A stretch of 12,500 nt of DNA from Symbiodinium natans (GCA_905221605.1 CAJNDS010002230.1:102501-115000), one strand, 5' to 3'; numbered from the stretch's first letter, positions 1 through 7,657 are shown. Notes: generated by a model from the sequence alone, not told the origin. A program made the numbers and translations.

Positions 1-5
1 ATTCT
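1..5. repeat. Target site duplication, left copy (ATTCT)
   Basis: ATTCT abuts the outer end of the left LTR and is repeated exactly at 7700-7704 after the right LTR. Five base pairs is the duplication size typical of copia integrases. The left flank beyond it is outside the window. Confidence 0.85.
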
Positions 6-141
6 TGCGAAACGAGCGGAAACCTATTTTCTCCCACTCTTGCTTGTGCCTATAAAGGGCTTCGGTAAAGACACCTCTATACAACTGTACAAGGTACATG
101 CTTTACCTAGAAAGTGGTGTGGGGTCAGCAACTTTCGCACA
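6..141 (-). repeat. 3' LTR (sense orientation)
   Basis: This 136-bp repeat matches 7564-7699 at a constant offset of 7558, with one difference (A at 111, T at 7669). It starts TGCGAAA and ends TTTCGCACA, giving TG/CA ends and a 7-bp terminal inverted repeat (TGCGAAA/TTTCGCA). It is short for an LTR. On the sense strand it holds CTTTATAG, a weak TATA-like string, and CTAG followed by GTAAAG, which resembles a splice donor. Confidence 0.95.
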
Positions 142-149
142 CCCTCCTT
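142..149 (-). promoter_or_regulatory. Polypurine tract before the 3' LTR
   Basis: The sense strand reads AAGGAGGG directly before the TG of the 3' LTR. This is the expected position and composition for the plus-strand DNA primer. It is short, so the match is positional as much as compositional. Confidence 0.6.
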
Positions 150-204
150 AAAGCATGTGCCTCTTGCTGCTCCCCCGTTGGTCGCGCATTGGGCTCAAGA
201 TGCG

Positions 205-510
205 TCACTCAATCTTGCCTTTAAAGCAATACTTGCAAACGGTGATACCTTGGACATCCGTGGCTTGGATCAGTCCGTGACACTTTGGATTTGCATGGAA
301 CTTTCGTCCCTTGCGACTCACATAGAGCTTTGCATCTGGGCACTTTTCACCCATGTAGATGAACACCTCTCGGTTTCCAAAATGGACACACTTACAGAGG
401 CATGTGCACACCATCACTGAGAGCGTGATGATGTTCATAACCACACTGACTACTACGAAGAGCAACCATTGGGTTCCGGTGTCACCCGGTCCATGAGGAA
501 TGAGATCCAT
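205..510 (-). CDS. Accessory membrane protein with His/Cys module, downstream of pol
   Basis: A 101-aa frame starting at an ATG (510-508) and overlapping the last 29 bases of gag-pol in the +1 frame; the frame is open back to 522. Residues about 16-34 are strongly hydrophobic (LLFVVVSVV core) and form a likely membrane helix. The alternating cysteine run CTCLCKC (35-41) follows at the membrane face, a pattern that could be lipidated or bind metal. The soluble tail has C57, H72, C77, H78, C92 and C95, with the wording KFHANPKCHGL then VCKYC, which suggests a small zinc-binding fold. I recall similar Y/F-H-x4-C...C-x2-C tails in dinoflagellate proteins but cannot check this. The position is that of env in retroviruses; no fusion or signal features support calling it an envelope protein. 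It could be made by re-initiation after the nearby pol stop or by frameshifting. Function unknown. Confidence 0.6.
   Translation of the reverse strand: MDLIPHGPGDTGTQWLLFVVVSVVMNIITLSVMVCTCLCKCVHFGNREVFIYMGEKCPDAKLYVSRKGRKFHANPKCHGLIQATDVQGITVCKYCFKGKIE
476..489 (-). repeat. GUGAYA hairpin copy 1 (pol stop codon in loop)
   Basis: Sense strand CCGG-GTGACA-CCGG: a 4-bp stem around the hexaloop. The pol TGA stop (484-482) is inside the loop, and the +1 accessory frame reads Gly-Asp-Thr through it. Confidence 0.75.
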
Positions 511-3500
511 GAGGTGACTCCCTCAGAGGCCGGTGTCTAGTAACAGCACTGACAAATTGCTTTATGTTCAGCTTTGAGCACTGCTGCGGCTGCCACTTTT
601 TCCAAATGTTGACTGCTCCGATGGTTTGCATGCTGTTCTTTGTAACGTGCTTGTCAAGTCCTTGCTTGTCCAAGGTAACCAACCCGAGCATTTCGCGTGC
701 TTCTTCCATCTCCTTTCCGGTTGTTAAGTGCTTCGTCAAAGCATTCGATGGGTTTTCCGTTCCTTTGATTTTCTGCACGATCACTCTTTTCTCTTTCACA
801 AGCTCTTGAATGTAGAAATGTCCCAGATCAACATGTCGCATTTTCCCAACACCCAATCTCCGTGCAACTTGGATGGCTGCACTACTGTCACAAAACAGTC
901 TTGGCACATCGATCGTCATGCCAAAGTCTTCCACACCTAAGTTCCGCACGAAAACTAGGTCCTGGGCGCACTGAGTTAGGGCTCTGACTTCTGCCTCTCC
1001 TGAGCTGGTCGCAGGAGTTCCTTGCTGACTCCGAGCAGAAGTTTCAACCACGGTCCCTCCTAGGACTATTGCCTGCCCACTGGTGCTCTTGCGGTCTTCT
1101 CTGTCACCTGCCCAGTCACTGTCGCAATACCCCTGCAGCGGAATCCCTGCAGCTGGTTCGAAGTCTTCACTCATCTTTGTCACATGTCCCACGTGCATGG
1201 TTCCCCTGAGATATCTACCTAACGTCTTGAGGTTTTGCATGTCACATTCCCTGGGATTCCTAATCCGCTTTGCAAGCTCCTTGCATGCGAATTTGATGTC
1301 GGGTCGATCCTGCGACAGGTAGGTAGCACTGCCTACACAGCTAGCGTAGATTTCTTTGGCTCTGCCCTCCAGAAGCTTGTCATCCTTTAGGTTGAGCTTC
1401 TTTCCCGGCACGGGGCTTGGCTTGGCGGCCTCTAGTCCTAGCATCCTAAGGATGTCAGTGGTATGCTTTTCGTTCGGCATCGTAACCACAGCTCCCTCCA
1501 CCAGGATCTTCTTTCTGCCAAGAAATTCACTCGTGCTACTGCTTGCTGCGCCTGGCCATTCAAGCTCACCCACTTTTAGCTTGCATCCGCACTTCGGCAG
1601 CTGAACTTTCAGCAGGTCATCCAGCAACTCTGCCGGTCCACAAACGTCGAAATCGTCTATGTGGTGGATCAAAACGATCCCTGTTCGCACGCATCGAAAG
1701 ACACATGCGTCTAGTGTCCCCCTGTGAAACTGATACACTCCCTTCGGGAGTTCCTTGGTCAAAATGGTTTCCAGACGATCTCTGTACTGCGCTGCCGCTG
1801 ACTGCCTTCCATACAGATTTCCATCGACCTGCCATAGCACGCTTTCTTTCGGCACGTTCTTCATCTGCTCTTGCATTTCTGGGCTTGCTTTTGCGTACCA
1901 CTCATCGTATTCCTCCAGCCATTCCTTTGGCGGCTTCATCATCACTGGTTGTCCTTTTGCATCTCCACCATCTTTCGCAATGAGGAAAGCTGAGCTAAGG
2001 TCGGCCTTGACTCTCGGCATCTTTGTCGTCAGCGAGTAAACCTCCAACAACTTCCTCGAGGTGGCGTGTGGCGTTGGACAGAAATTTGAAGGGTACTCTG
2101 AGTTGTGCTTCTCATTTGCTTCTTGCTTCTTCTTGAAGTCCTGGCATGTGAGTCGTGACTTTGCCACTCCTTCAGTGACCTTGTCAACCCACTTGTGGCC
2201 GAACACCGTCAGGTCCTTTGTTATCTGTCTCCCATCTCTCGGTGTGAAGGCACCGTACACCTCATTTAGCTTTCTCAGCTCTTCCTTTCTCGCTCTCCTC
2301 AACTCTTTCTCGTCAATCTGCAACGTGTCCAGGTAGTCCATGATGTTGCTCACCATTGTCTCGTTGAAGCAATCTTTGTTTTGCTTCAGCCACTTCTTGT
2401 ACACACCCACATCTTCTTTTGGTAGGAGAGCACTACCCTCCAGCCAGGTCCCATGGTTACTAACACTGTCCACCATGTTCTGCGCTACATCTCCCGGCAC
2501 GCTTGGCACATACATGCTCGTGTCGAGACTGTCTGTGCCCATGCTGGCATCAGGCGTAGCGATGTTGAACTGCTGCGTGCTAGCTGCAGCATTCCCGGTG
2601 TCACCCGGCGGCCGACTGGCCTGCGCAGGCTCCACCCTGGCTCTCTTGCTCTCTGGCTCTTGCAATGCAGCTTTCTCACTTTCCTTTCCTGCATCGTCTG
2701 CTGCTCTTGGCGCCGGCATTGGCACCACTATCGTCTCTGGCTTGAAGTCGTAGGTCTCTGCAGGCTCCAACTCCGGAACTGCTACACCCTTGCTCTCAGA
2801 CCGTTCTTGCACTACCTTGCTCGTTGCAATGCCCAAGTACCTGTTCCAAGGCACTCCCTTTGCCTTGTTGAGTATCGCCGCTTCATATCTTGCACTTTCT
2901 GGTAACCTCCTCACGGTGCGGCATGTCTGCACCCCTGACTCTGTAAGCACCAAGTGCTCATCGCCTGCAGCATTCTTTCCGGCATACACTCCGCGAATCC
3001 ATCTTGGAGCTGCCTTGTCCTTTTGCTTCGGAAATTTTGCTAAGGACACCTGTCCGAAAGTCATCATCTCACCCACATAGTCAAACCCATTGATGACTCT
3101 GAACGCCGTTGTCTTCGAATGGTTGATGTGAAACCGGGCCACCGTCCACGCACTGTGTCGCACAATCCATGGAAACAAGACACTGTCACAGCCAATCTTG
3201 ACTTTGTATTTCTCTGACACCTCCGCAAGCCATGTGCGAATCTTGCCTGCCAGAAAACCGTTGACCATCTCTCCATCTGCTAAGGACTGTGAACTGTATC
3301 GCGGTGATCTCCGCAGAGTAACGGTGTCACCCATTTCCTTCTGCACCCTTTCATATATCTTGTTCAGAGCGCTTTCTTGGTCGAAATGGATCACTACCTT
3401 GTCCCACTTCAGATCCTTGATCCAGCTGATCATTGCCTTGCTTGCGTAGTCCACGCTGGCTTTGGATGGCAACACCAGCGCGAAAGGGTACTGGCTCTCT

Positions 3501-6073
3501 TTGCAAATTGCAGTGAGAACGGTTACCAAACCAGCCCGCTTCTTTTCTCCTTCTTCTTTGTTCACTTCCTTGCCTTCTCCAGAAAAGAACATGTAGTCGG
3601 AGTAGATCACATGCTCCTTGGGGTCTTCCTTGACCCTCCTGTGCTGCTTGCTCTTACCTTGCCCCATCACACAAACAGGGCACCAACTCTCGAAGTTGGC
3701 ATGGTGGAGGTTGTGTTCTTCCACCTCCTGAGCCGACGGCTCCTTCGGCGCCTTGATGACCTTGCTCTGGTCTTCTCTTTCTCTGTCCTCATCTATCATC
3801 AGCCGATCCACTGCGTCTTCGTCGTCTTCCACAACTCCTCCATGAGCTTCCTCTCCTTGCGCAATCTCTTCTTCATATGCCTCGTCTAGTCCTTGCATCC
3901 ATTCGCCTTCATAGTCTGGCTGCTCTTCCTCAGCAGCTGCTTCTTCTCTTTCTGGCTTCAGCCTGAACCAGGTTTCTCCCAGCCAAGCATGCTTCATATC
4001 CCTCATTGCAAAGCGCTTGTCTTCCCACGCACTCCGATCTTCCTTCTGGGACCCATCCTCCTCGAAGATCATCTTGGTGAGCCTTCCACTCTCCAGTCTC
4101 TCCAAGGGCACAGGGAGATCCTTGATCTTTGGCGCAAACAAACGCTTTCTTGGGCTGTTGTGCTCTCGAATGAGATACTCCACCCCATCCTTCACTTCTC
4201 TCTTCCAGCGGTCTTCCTCTCGACGACCCAGATCCGGCTTGTCGGCAATGGGTGCGACCCTCCTGCCTCCTGCAGGCGCGCTCCCTTCGCCCACGTCCAT
4301 CACTTTCAAGTACCACCTTTTCCCATGAAGCTCAAGTGGTACGGTGTCACCCGCGCTGGTCTCGAGGAAACACCCTCCTGGGCTGAAAACCACCTTGTGT
4401 CCTCTCGCTACCAAGCTGTGAACCGAAACTAGGCTCTCAGCAGCATCCGTTACGGTCATTTCTACTGCTCCTTTGGTTTGTCCGAACATGACCTGAGGGT
4501 ACTGCTTTCCATACACCTTAAGCGGCGTCCCTTGCACGCTGAACAAAGGCTTCGCTTTCGAGGCATCCACCTGTGCTTCAAAGTCTCCTACTTTTGCTAC
4601 ACTCTCACAGGCTCCTGAGTCGATGAGAAGATACCGGTTGCCTAGCTGTTTTGCAGTCACAGCTGCGACGGAACTCTCACTCACAGTGAATATCACATCT
4701 TCATCACTCCACTTGACAACACGCTGCGAACCTTCAAACACAGAACCAATCCCTGCACCGTTGCCACTCCGGTCTTCTGGGGCAGTCGATGCACCCGTCC
4801 CACCGGTCTCGGTGTAGGCCTCGTTGTCGACTGCTCCAACCTTCCACCAGCAGTCTGCAGCAATGTGACCATGCCTGTGGCATATATGGCACTGCTTTCC
4901 AGCGTGCGGATTGTTGTTCTTTCCTTTCCCATCGTTTTGCTTTCCTTTGCCTCCTTTGTTGTTGTTGCCTGCTCCTTTTCCCTTGTCGGTTTTGCCTTTC
5001 TTCCCATCCTTACCTTTCCCTTTGCCATTGTTGTCCCACCTGTTGTTGTTCCACTTCTCCTTCCATTTGTCCTTTCCTTTGTTGCTCCAGTTGTCCTTTC
5101 CTTTGTCGCCCCAGTGGTCCTTTCCTTTCTTCCATTCTCCTTTCCCTTTGCCTTTGTCTCCTTTTACTCCGCCGATGTCCATAGGCCTCACTCCCCCATC
5201 ATCATGCTCAGCAGTTTTGTTTGAGGCTTTGGGCATCCCGAACTGTGAACCTTGAGGCCTTTTCCACAGGTTTCTGTTGATCAGATACTGTTCGATGTAC
5301 TCTCTTATCTTGTCGTATCCGTTCAACACATCACTGTGCATGAAGATGCTTTGCTGCAACTCTTTCGGTGCAATATGAGCCAAAATGGACACTTTCTCAT
5401 CTTCTGAAAACGCTGCGTTGTACGTACGCTCAAACTCTCGAAGTTCAGCTTCCCACTGGTGAAGCGCTGTGCTCCACTGTGCAATGTCACTCGGAAACGA
5501 GGGATTTGCTAAGTGCCTGCGCCACACCCAGGCCTTAGTCCGATGCGCTGGCTCGCTCAGAAGCACCAATCTTCTCCAAACCTCAAAACCGTTGGCATCA
5601 CGCAACCCTTGTCCTATGACGTTCATCGTTGGCTCGGGACAGCACTGTATCAGAAACGTGTACATGGCTTTCGACAGTCTACTTTCTTCGGGGCTAAATT
5701 TGGCTTCATCAATCGGGTTCTTACTGGCTCCATGCTTTTCCAACAACTCTGGGTAACGCTCATGCACTGTGCTTGACCATGCCATGAAAACATGTTTGAA
5801 CTTTTCCCATTCTTCTTTCTTGCCGTTAAACGTGTGCGGTTTTGGAACATGACTGGGGTGTATCAGTTCTTTCTCTTTTCTTTCGGCGCTCCCTGTGGCT
5901 TGTCCTGCTGCTGCTGCTGCTGCTGACTGTGCTTGAAGTGCTCGTTCTGCTACATCAAGTCTAGCTTCGGCCTCTGCTGTCTTCTTTTGTTGCTCTTCAA
6001 AGGCAGCGTTGGCTCGTTGCATACCAAGTGTTAGGTCCTGCACTCTACGGGCTAACTCTTCTAGAGTTGCCAT
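482..6073 (-). CDS. Gag-Pol polyprotein, Ty1/copia type (1863 aa)
   Basis: One uninterrupted frame from ATG 6073 to TGA 484-482. The open frame extends a few codons upstream, but the first ATG gives MATLEELARRV. Numbered from that Met: an N-terminal Gag with a Glu/Ala-rich coiled-coil-like start and a polyalanine run; a Lys/Gly/Trp-rich basic region at about 300-390; a CCHC zinc knuckle at 395-408 (C-x2-C-x4-H-x4-C); the aspartic protease DSGA at D485; an HHCC pre-integrase region with H787/H790/H791 and C798/C801; integrase D826, D898 and E935 (36 residues between the last two); reverse transcriptase D1358 and the catalytic pair D1473-D1474 in HIDDF, in place of the common YVDD; RNase H D1651, E1693, D1729 and D1749. 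The protein makes capsid and enzymes for reverse transcription and integration. All the catalytic acids I looked for are present. Three copies of the GUGAYA hairpin lie inside it, each read as Gly-Asp-Thr. The stop codon lies in the loop of a fourth. Confidence 0.95.
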   Translation of the reverse strand: MATLEELARRVQDLTLGMQRANAAFEEQQKKTAEAEARLDVAERALQAQSAAAAAAGQATGSAERKEKELIHPSHVPKPHTFNGKKEEWEKFKHVFMAWSSTVHERYPELLEKHGASKNPIDEAKFSPEESRLSKAMYTFLIQCCPEPTMNVIGQGLRDANGFEVWRRLVLLSEPAHRTKAWVWRRHLANPSFPSDIAQWSTALHQWEAELREFERTYNAAFSEDEKVSILAHIAPKELQQSIFMHSDVLNGYDKIREYIEQYLINRNLWKRPQGSQFGMPKASNKTAEHDDGGVRPMDIGGVKGDKGKGKGEWKKGKDHWGDKGKDNWSNKGKDKWKEKWNNNRWDNNGKGKGKDGKKGKTDKGKGAGNNNKGGKGKQNDGKGKNNNPHAGKQCHICHRHGHIAADCWWKVGAVDNEAYTETGGTGASTAPEDRSGNGAGIGSVFEGSQRVVKWSDEDVIFTVSESSVAAVTAKQLGNRYLLIDSGACESVAKVGDFEAQVDASKAKPLFSVQGTPLKVYGKQYPQVMFGQTKGAVEMTVTDAAESLVSVHSLVARGHKVVFSPGGCFLETSAGDTVPLELHGKRWYLKVMDVGEGSAPAGGRRVAPIADKPDLGRREEDRWKREVKDGVEYLIREHNSPRKRLFAPKIKDLPVPLERLESGRLTKMIFEEDGSQKEDRSAWEDKRFAMRDMKHAWLGETWFRLKPEREEAAAEEEQPDYEGEWMQGLDEAYEEEIAQGEEAHGGVVEDDEDAVDRLMIDEDREREDQSKVIKAPKEPSAQEVEEHNLHHANFESWCPVCVMGQGKSKQHRRVKEDPKEHVIYSDYMFFSGEGKEVNKEEGEKKRAGLVTVLTAICKESQYPFALVLPSKASVDYASKAMISWIKDLKWDKVVIHFDQESALNKIYERVQKEMGDTVTLRRSPRYSSQSLADGEMVNGFLAGKIRTWLAEVSEKYKVKIGCDSVLFPWIVRHSAWTVARFHINHSKTTAFRVINGFDYVGEMMTFGQVSLAKFPKQKDKAAPRWIRGVYAGKNAAGDEHLVLTESGVQTCRTVRRLPESARYEAAILNKAKGVPWNRYLGIATSKVVQERSESKGVAVPELEPAETYDFKPETIVVPMPAPRAADDAGKESEKAALQEPESKRARVEPAQASRPPGDTGNAAASTQQFNIATPDASMGTDSLDTSMYVPSVPGDVAQNMVDSVSNHGTWLEGSALLPKEDVGVYKKWLKQNKDCFNETMVSNIMDYLDTLQIDEKELRRARKEELRKLNEVYGAFTPRDGRQITKDLTVFGHKWVDKVTEGVAKSRLTCQDFKKKQEANEKHNSEYPSNFCPTPHATSRKLLEVYSLTTKMPRVKADLSSAFLIAKDGGDAKGQPVMMKPPKEWLEEYDEWYAKASPEMQEQMKNVPKESVLWQVDGNLYGRQSAAAQYRDRLETILTKELPKGVYQFHRGTLDACVFRCVRTGIVLIHHIDDFDVCGPAELLDDLLKVQLPKCGCKLKVGELEWPGAASSSTSEFLGRKKILVEGAVVTMPNEKHTTDILRMLGLEAAKPSPVPGKKLNLKDDKLLEGRAKEIYASCVGSATYLSQDRPDIKFACKELAKRIRNPRECDMQNLKTLGRYLRGTMHVGHVTKMSEDFEPAAGIPLQGYCDSDWAGDREDRKSTSGQAIVLGGTVVETSARSQQGTPATSSGEAEVRALTQCAQDLVFVRNLGVEDFGMTIDVPRLFCDSSAAIQVARRLGVGKMRHVDLGHFYIQELVKEKRVIVQKIKGTENPSNALTKHLTTGKEMEEAREMLGLVTLDKQGLDKHVTKNSMQTIGAVNIWKKWQPQQCSKLNIKQFVSAVTRHRPLRESPHGSHSSWTG
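2595..2608 (-). repeat. GUGAYA hairpin copy 2
   Basis: Sense CCGG-GTGACA-CCGG inside gag-pol, between integrase and reverse transcriptase, read as Pro-Gly-Asp-Thr-Gly. Confidence 0.75.
3320..3335 (-). repeat. GUGAYA hairpin copy 3 (wobble stem)
   Basis: Sense AATGG-GTGACA-CCGTT: a 5-bp stem with one U-G pair, which pairs only in sense RNA. It lies between integrase D898 and E935 and is read as Met-Gly-Asp-Thr-Val. Confidence 0.7.
4341..4354 (-). repeat. GUGAYA hairpin copy 4 (G-U stem end)
   Basis: Sense GCGG-GTGACA-CCGT: the outermost pair is G-U in sense RNA and would be A-C in antisense. It is located after the protease motif and read as Ala-Gly-Asp-Thr-Val. Confidence 0.7.
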
Positions 6074-6180
6074 TGAAACTACCAAAAAAACTCAAACACA
6101 CACAAACTGTACAGGCTTCACGAACACAGAAGCGGTGCCGAGTTCGGCAGCAGCCTGCTTGAGCTGCTCCCTCACACTCG

Positions 6181-6194
6181 GCGGTGTCACCCGC
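6181..6194 (-). repeat. GUGAYA hairpin copy 5
   Basis: Sense GCGG-GTGACA-CCGC, non-coding. It starts a few bases after the TGA of the ATG-less leader frame and lies about 110 bases before the gag-pol ATG. Confidence 0.75.
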
Positions 6195-6197
6195 ACT

Positions 6198-7409
6198 TCA
6201 GCGGTTCCAACCCGCTCCTGAGGACTGGTACCAAGAGCCTTGCCACTGGTGCCAGCCTCCCGTTCCTCTCGCTCTGTACCACTCGTTCCAAAGCCGATCT
6301 CGCTCCCGATCTTGGCGGCTCCACGGCTCGTCACTCCTCTCTTCGTTCTCTGTGTCCTCCTCTGTGACTCTGTTGTCAAAGCTCGGCGTCACCTGCCGTC
6401 GCCAGCCCACAGAGGAGGCCCGACTTTCGAGGTCCCAGCTCGAGGCGGCCCCCGCACTCGAGTGCCCCACCGATGGGCGGGCTTTGGCACGCGGAGGCTC
6501 AGATGGCTCCGGCGGCGGCTGCTTGTGCCGCTTTGCTTGTTCCCGCCTTTCACGTGCCCTGTCGGCCTTCTTCAAGGCAGACTGCACACCGTTCGGATCC
6601 TCCGGGTCAGTGCTGTGCTCCTCTGAGCTTTCACTTTCCCAATCCGAGGTGTTTCCGGACTGCTCCTCTTTCTTGACCTCCTGCTTGATCTCGCCTTCAC
6701 TTTCGGAGTCCCACACCGATGTTGGCTGGTGTGTGAGCGTAACCACTGAAGCCCCGCTTCTTGCTGGCTCGGTGTGTCCCGCCTCTGTAGGCGGTATCAC
6801 CCGCGCAGCACTGCTGGGTTCTTCTCGCTCCTCGCTGGCCTCTGCCTCGTCCGAGGAAGCTGCTGTGCCGCGCCTGCTGGTCCTTGCCAGCCGCCCAAGC
6901 CCTTCTTGCACCCTCTGACCAGCTACCTTCTGCAAGTAGCTCCTTCTAGCTTGTCGTCCAGGGTTCTGCGCTGCGATTGTAGCCAGCCCTGGGTACTGGG
7001 CCCTCAAGCGCTCCCACTGTCCACTGTCACTGGTGGGAGGTAACTCTTCAGGAACCCAGGCGTCCTCGTCTAACCACTCACCAAACCCAAGGTTGCTGCC
7101 TTCGCTGGGCCTGGCTTGTAGTCTGAGCGCGTCCTCTGCAGACAAGTCTCCAGGCACAGGAGCCTCTTGCGGTTCCCTGTCCCTGGACTCCGACCTGTTC
7201 AGCGCTCGCTCTGCTCGTCTGGCAAAGCCTCGTAGGATCCTTCGCTCCTCTGCTTCTGCACTACGATGACGACTGCGAGGTGCGTCGGCTTCTCTCCCTT
7301 TTCTAACACCCTTCTTGGTCTTTCCTGACCCCTTTCCTTTTGCTCCACCTTTTCCCGTGGTGCCTTCTTCGCGACTGCTACTGGCGCAGTTCGCTTCTGT
7401 CTTGCTTCT
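6198..7409 (-). CDS. ATG-less 403-codon frame in the retrotransposon leader
   Basis: A frame open from just after a TAA at 7412-7410 to a TGA at 6200-6198. I found no ATG anywhere in it; an in-frame GTG is at 7157. The translation looks protein-like: a Lys/Gly-rich start, an Arg/Glu-rich stretch with RRILRGFARRAERAL, a segment around QYPGLATIAAQNPGRQ, long Ser/Glu acidic stretches, and a Trp-rich end (GGWHQWQGSWYQ). No known domain is recognised, and most of it should be disordered. The region is GC-rich and poor in stops on both strands, so part of the openness may be compositional. If translated, it would need a non-AUG start, an upstream spliced ATG or a spliced-leader-dependent start. It could be an extra Gag-like protein, or an old coding region that is no longer used. 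Confidence 0.4.
   Translation of the reverse strand, partial: RSKTEANCASSSREEGTTGKGGAKGKGSGKTKKGVRKGREADAPRSRHRSAEAEERRILRGFARRAERALNRSESRDREPQEAPVPGDLSAEDALRLQARPSEGSNLGFGEWLDEDAWVPEELPPTSDSGQWERLRAQYPGLATIAAQNPGRQARRSYLQKVAGQRVQEGLGRLARTSRRGTAASSDEAEASEEREEPSSAARVIPPTEAGHTEPARSGASVVTLTHQPTSVWDSESEGEIKQEVKKEEQSGNTSDWESESSEEHSTDPEDPNGVQSALKKADRARERREQAKRHKQPPPEPSEPPRAKARPSVGHSSAGAASSWDLESRASSVGWRRQVTPSFDNRVTEEDTENEERSDEPWSRQDRERDRLWNEWYRARGTGGWHQWQGSWYQSSGAGWNR
6791..6804 (-). repeat. GUGAYA hairpin copy 6
   Basis: Sense GCGG-GTGATA-CCGC within the ATG-less leader frame, where it is read as Arg-Val-Ile-Pro, a different phase from the pol copies. Confidence 0.75.
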
Positions 7410-7465
7410 TTAACGAGGGTTTTGGCAAGACTCCCTCGAGTCCGGCAGGCTTTGTCGCCCTGCCT

Positions 7466-7479
7466 GCGGTGTCACCCGC
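7466..7479 (-). repeat. GUGAYA hairpin copy 7
   Basis: Sense GCGG-GTGACA-CCGC in the leader, 34 bases downstream of copy 8. The pair lies within 100 bases of the primer binding site, where packaging signals are often found. Confidence 0.75.
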
Positions 7480-7498
7480 TGCTGCTTCACACGCAGCT

Positions 7499-7514
7499 AA
7501 CGGTATCACCCGTT
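7499..7514 (-). repeat. GUGAYA hairpin copy 8
   Basis: Sense AACGG-GTGATA-CCGTT: a perfect 5-bp stem and the first copy on the element RNA, about 37 bases after the primer binding site. Confidence 0.75.
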
Positions 7515-7516
7515 GT

Positions 7517-7657
7517 TCACGAGCTCCGGTCGACTGGCTTCTGAACCAGGAGCTCCGCTACCATGCGAAACGAGCGGAAACCTATTTTCTCCCACTCTTG
7601 CTTGTGCCTATAAAGGGCTTCGGTAAAGACACCTCTATACAACTGTACAAGGTACAT
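7517..7657 (-). CDS. Possible 46-codon upstream ORF spanning LTR end and PBS
   Basis: An ATG at 7657-7655 inside the 5' LTR opens a frame (MYLVQLYRGVF...) that runs through the LTR end. It reads a second in-frame ATG formed at the LTR/PBS junction (CA|TGG) and stops at TGA 7519-7517. It would be the first ORF on a transcript that starts upstream in the LTR. There is no evidence of function. It would hinder scanning to gag-pol about 1.4 kb downstream unless it is spliced out or bypassed. Confidence 0.2.
   Translation of the reverse strand: MYLVQLYRGVFTEALYRHKQEWEKIGFRSFRMVAELLVQKPVDRSS
7552..7563 (-). promoter_or_regulatory. Primer binding site, initiator-Met-tRNA type
   Basis: Directly after the CA end of the 5' LTR the sense strand reads TGGTAGCGGAGC. 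Its complement ends GCTCCGCTACCA, a plausible tRNA acceptor end with CCA. Copia elements usually prime from initiator Met-tRNA, whose binding site typically reads TGGTA followed by a similar purine-rich stretch. The exact tRNA in this organism is not known here. Confidence 0.65.

Noticed and set aside
241-249. GGTGATACC, a possible ninth hairpin copy in reverse orientation
   Set aside because: It lacks the flanking CGG/CCG stem and is inverted relative to the other eight, so it looks like chance.
40-420. 126-codon plus-strand frame crossing the left LTR
   Set aside because: It lies opposite the accessory frame and LTR, crosses an element boundary and shows no domain.
4623-5255. Several plus-strand frames with long Leu/Phe/Pro/Ser runs that look membrane-like
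   Set aside because: They are the antisense of the Lys/Gly-rich Gag region; AAG/GGC-rich codons read backwards give Leu, Phe and Pro.
6083-6094. T7 run just upstream of the gag-pol ATG as a slippery frameshift site joining the leader frame to gag
   Set aside because: The leader frame ends about 100 bases earlier, and an in-frame TGA and a normal ATG surround the run, so no shift is needed.
6184-6918. 244-codon plus-strand frame opposite the leader
   Set aside because: Ser/Leu/Arg-rich mirror of a GC-rich region with few stops on either strand, opposite to the direction of the element.
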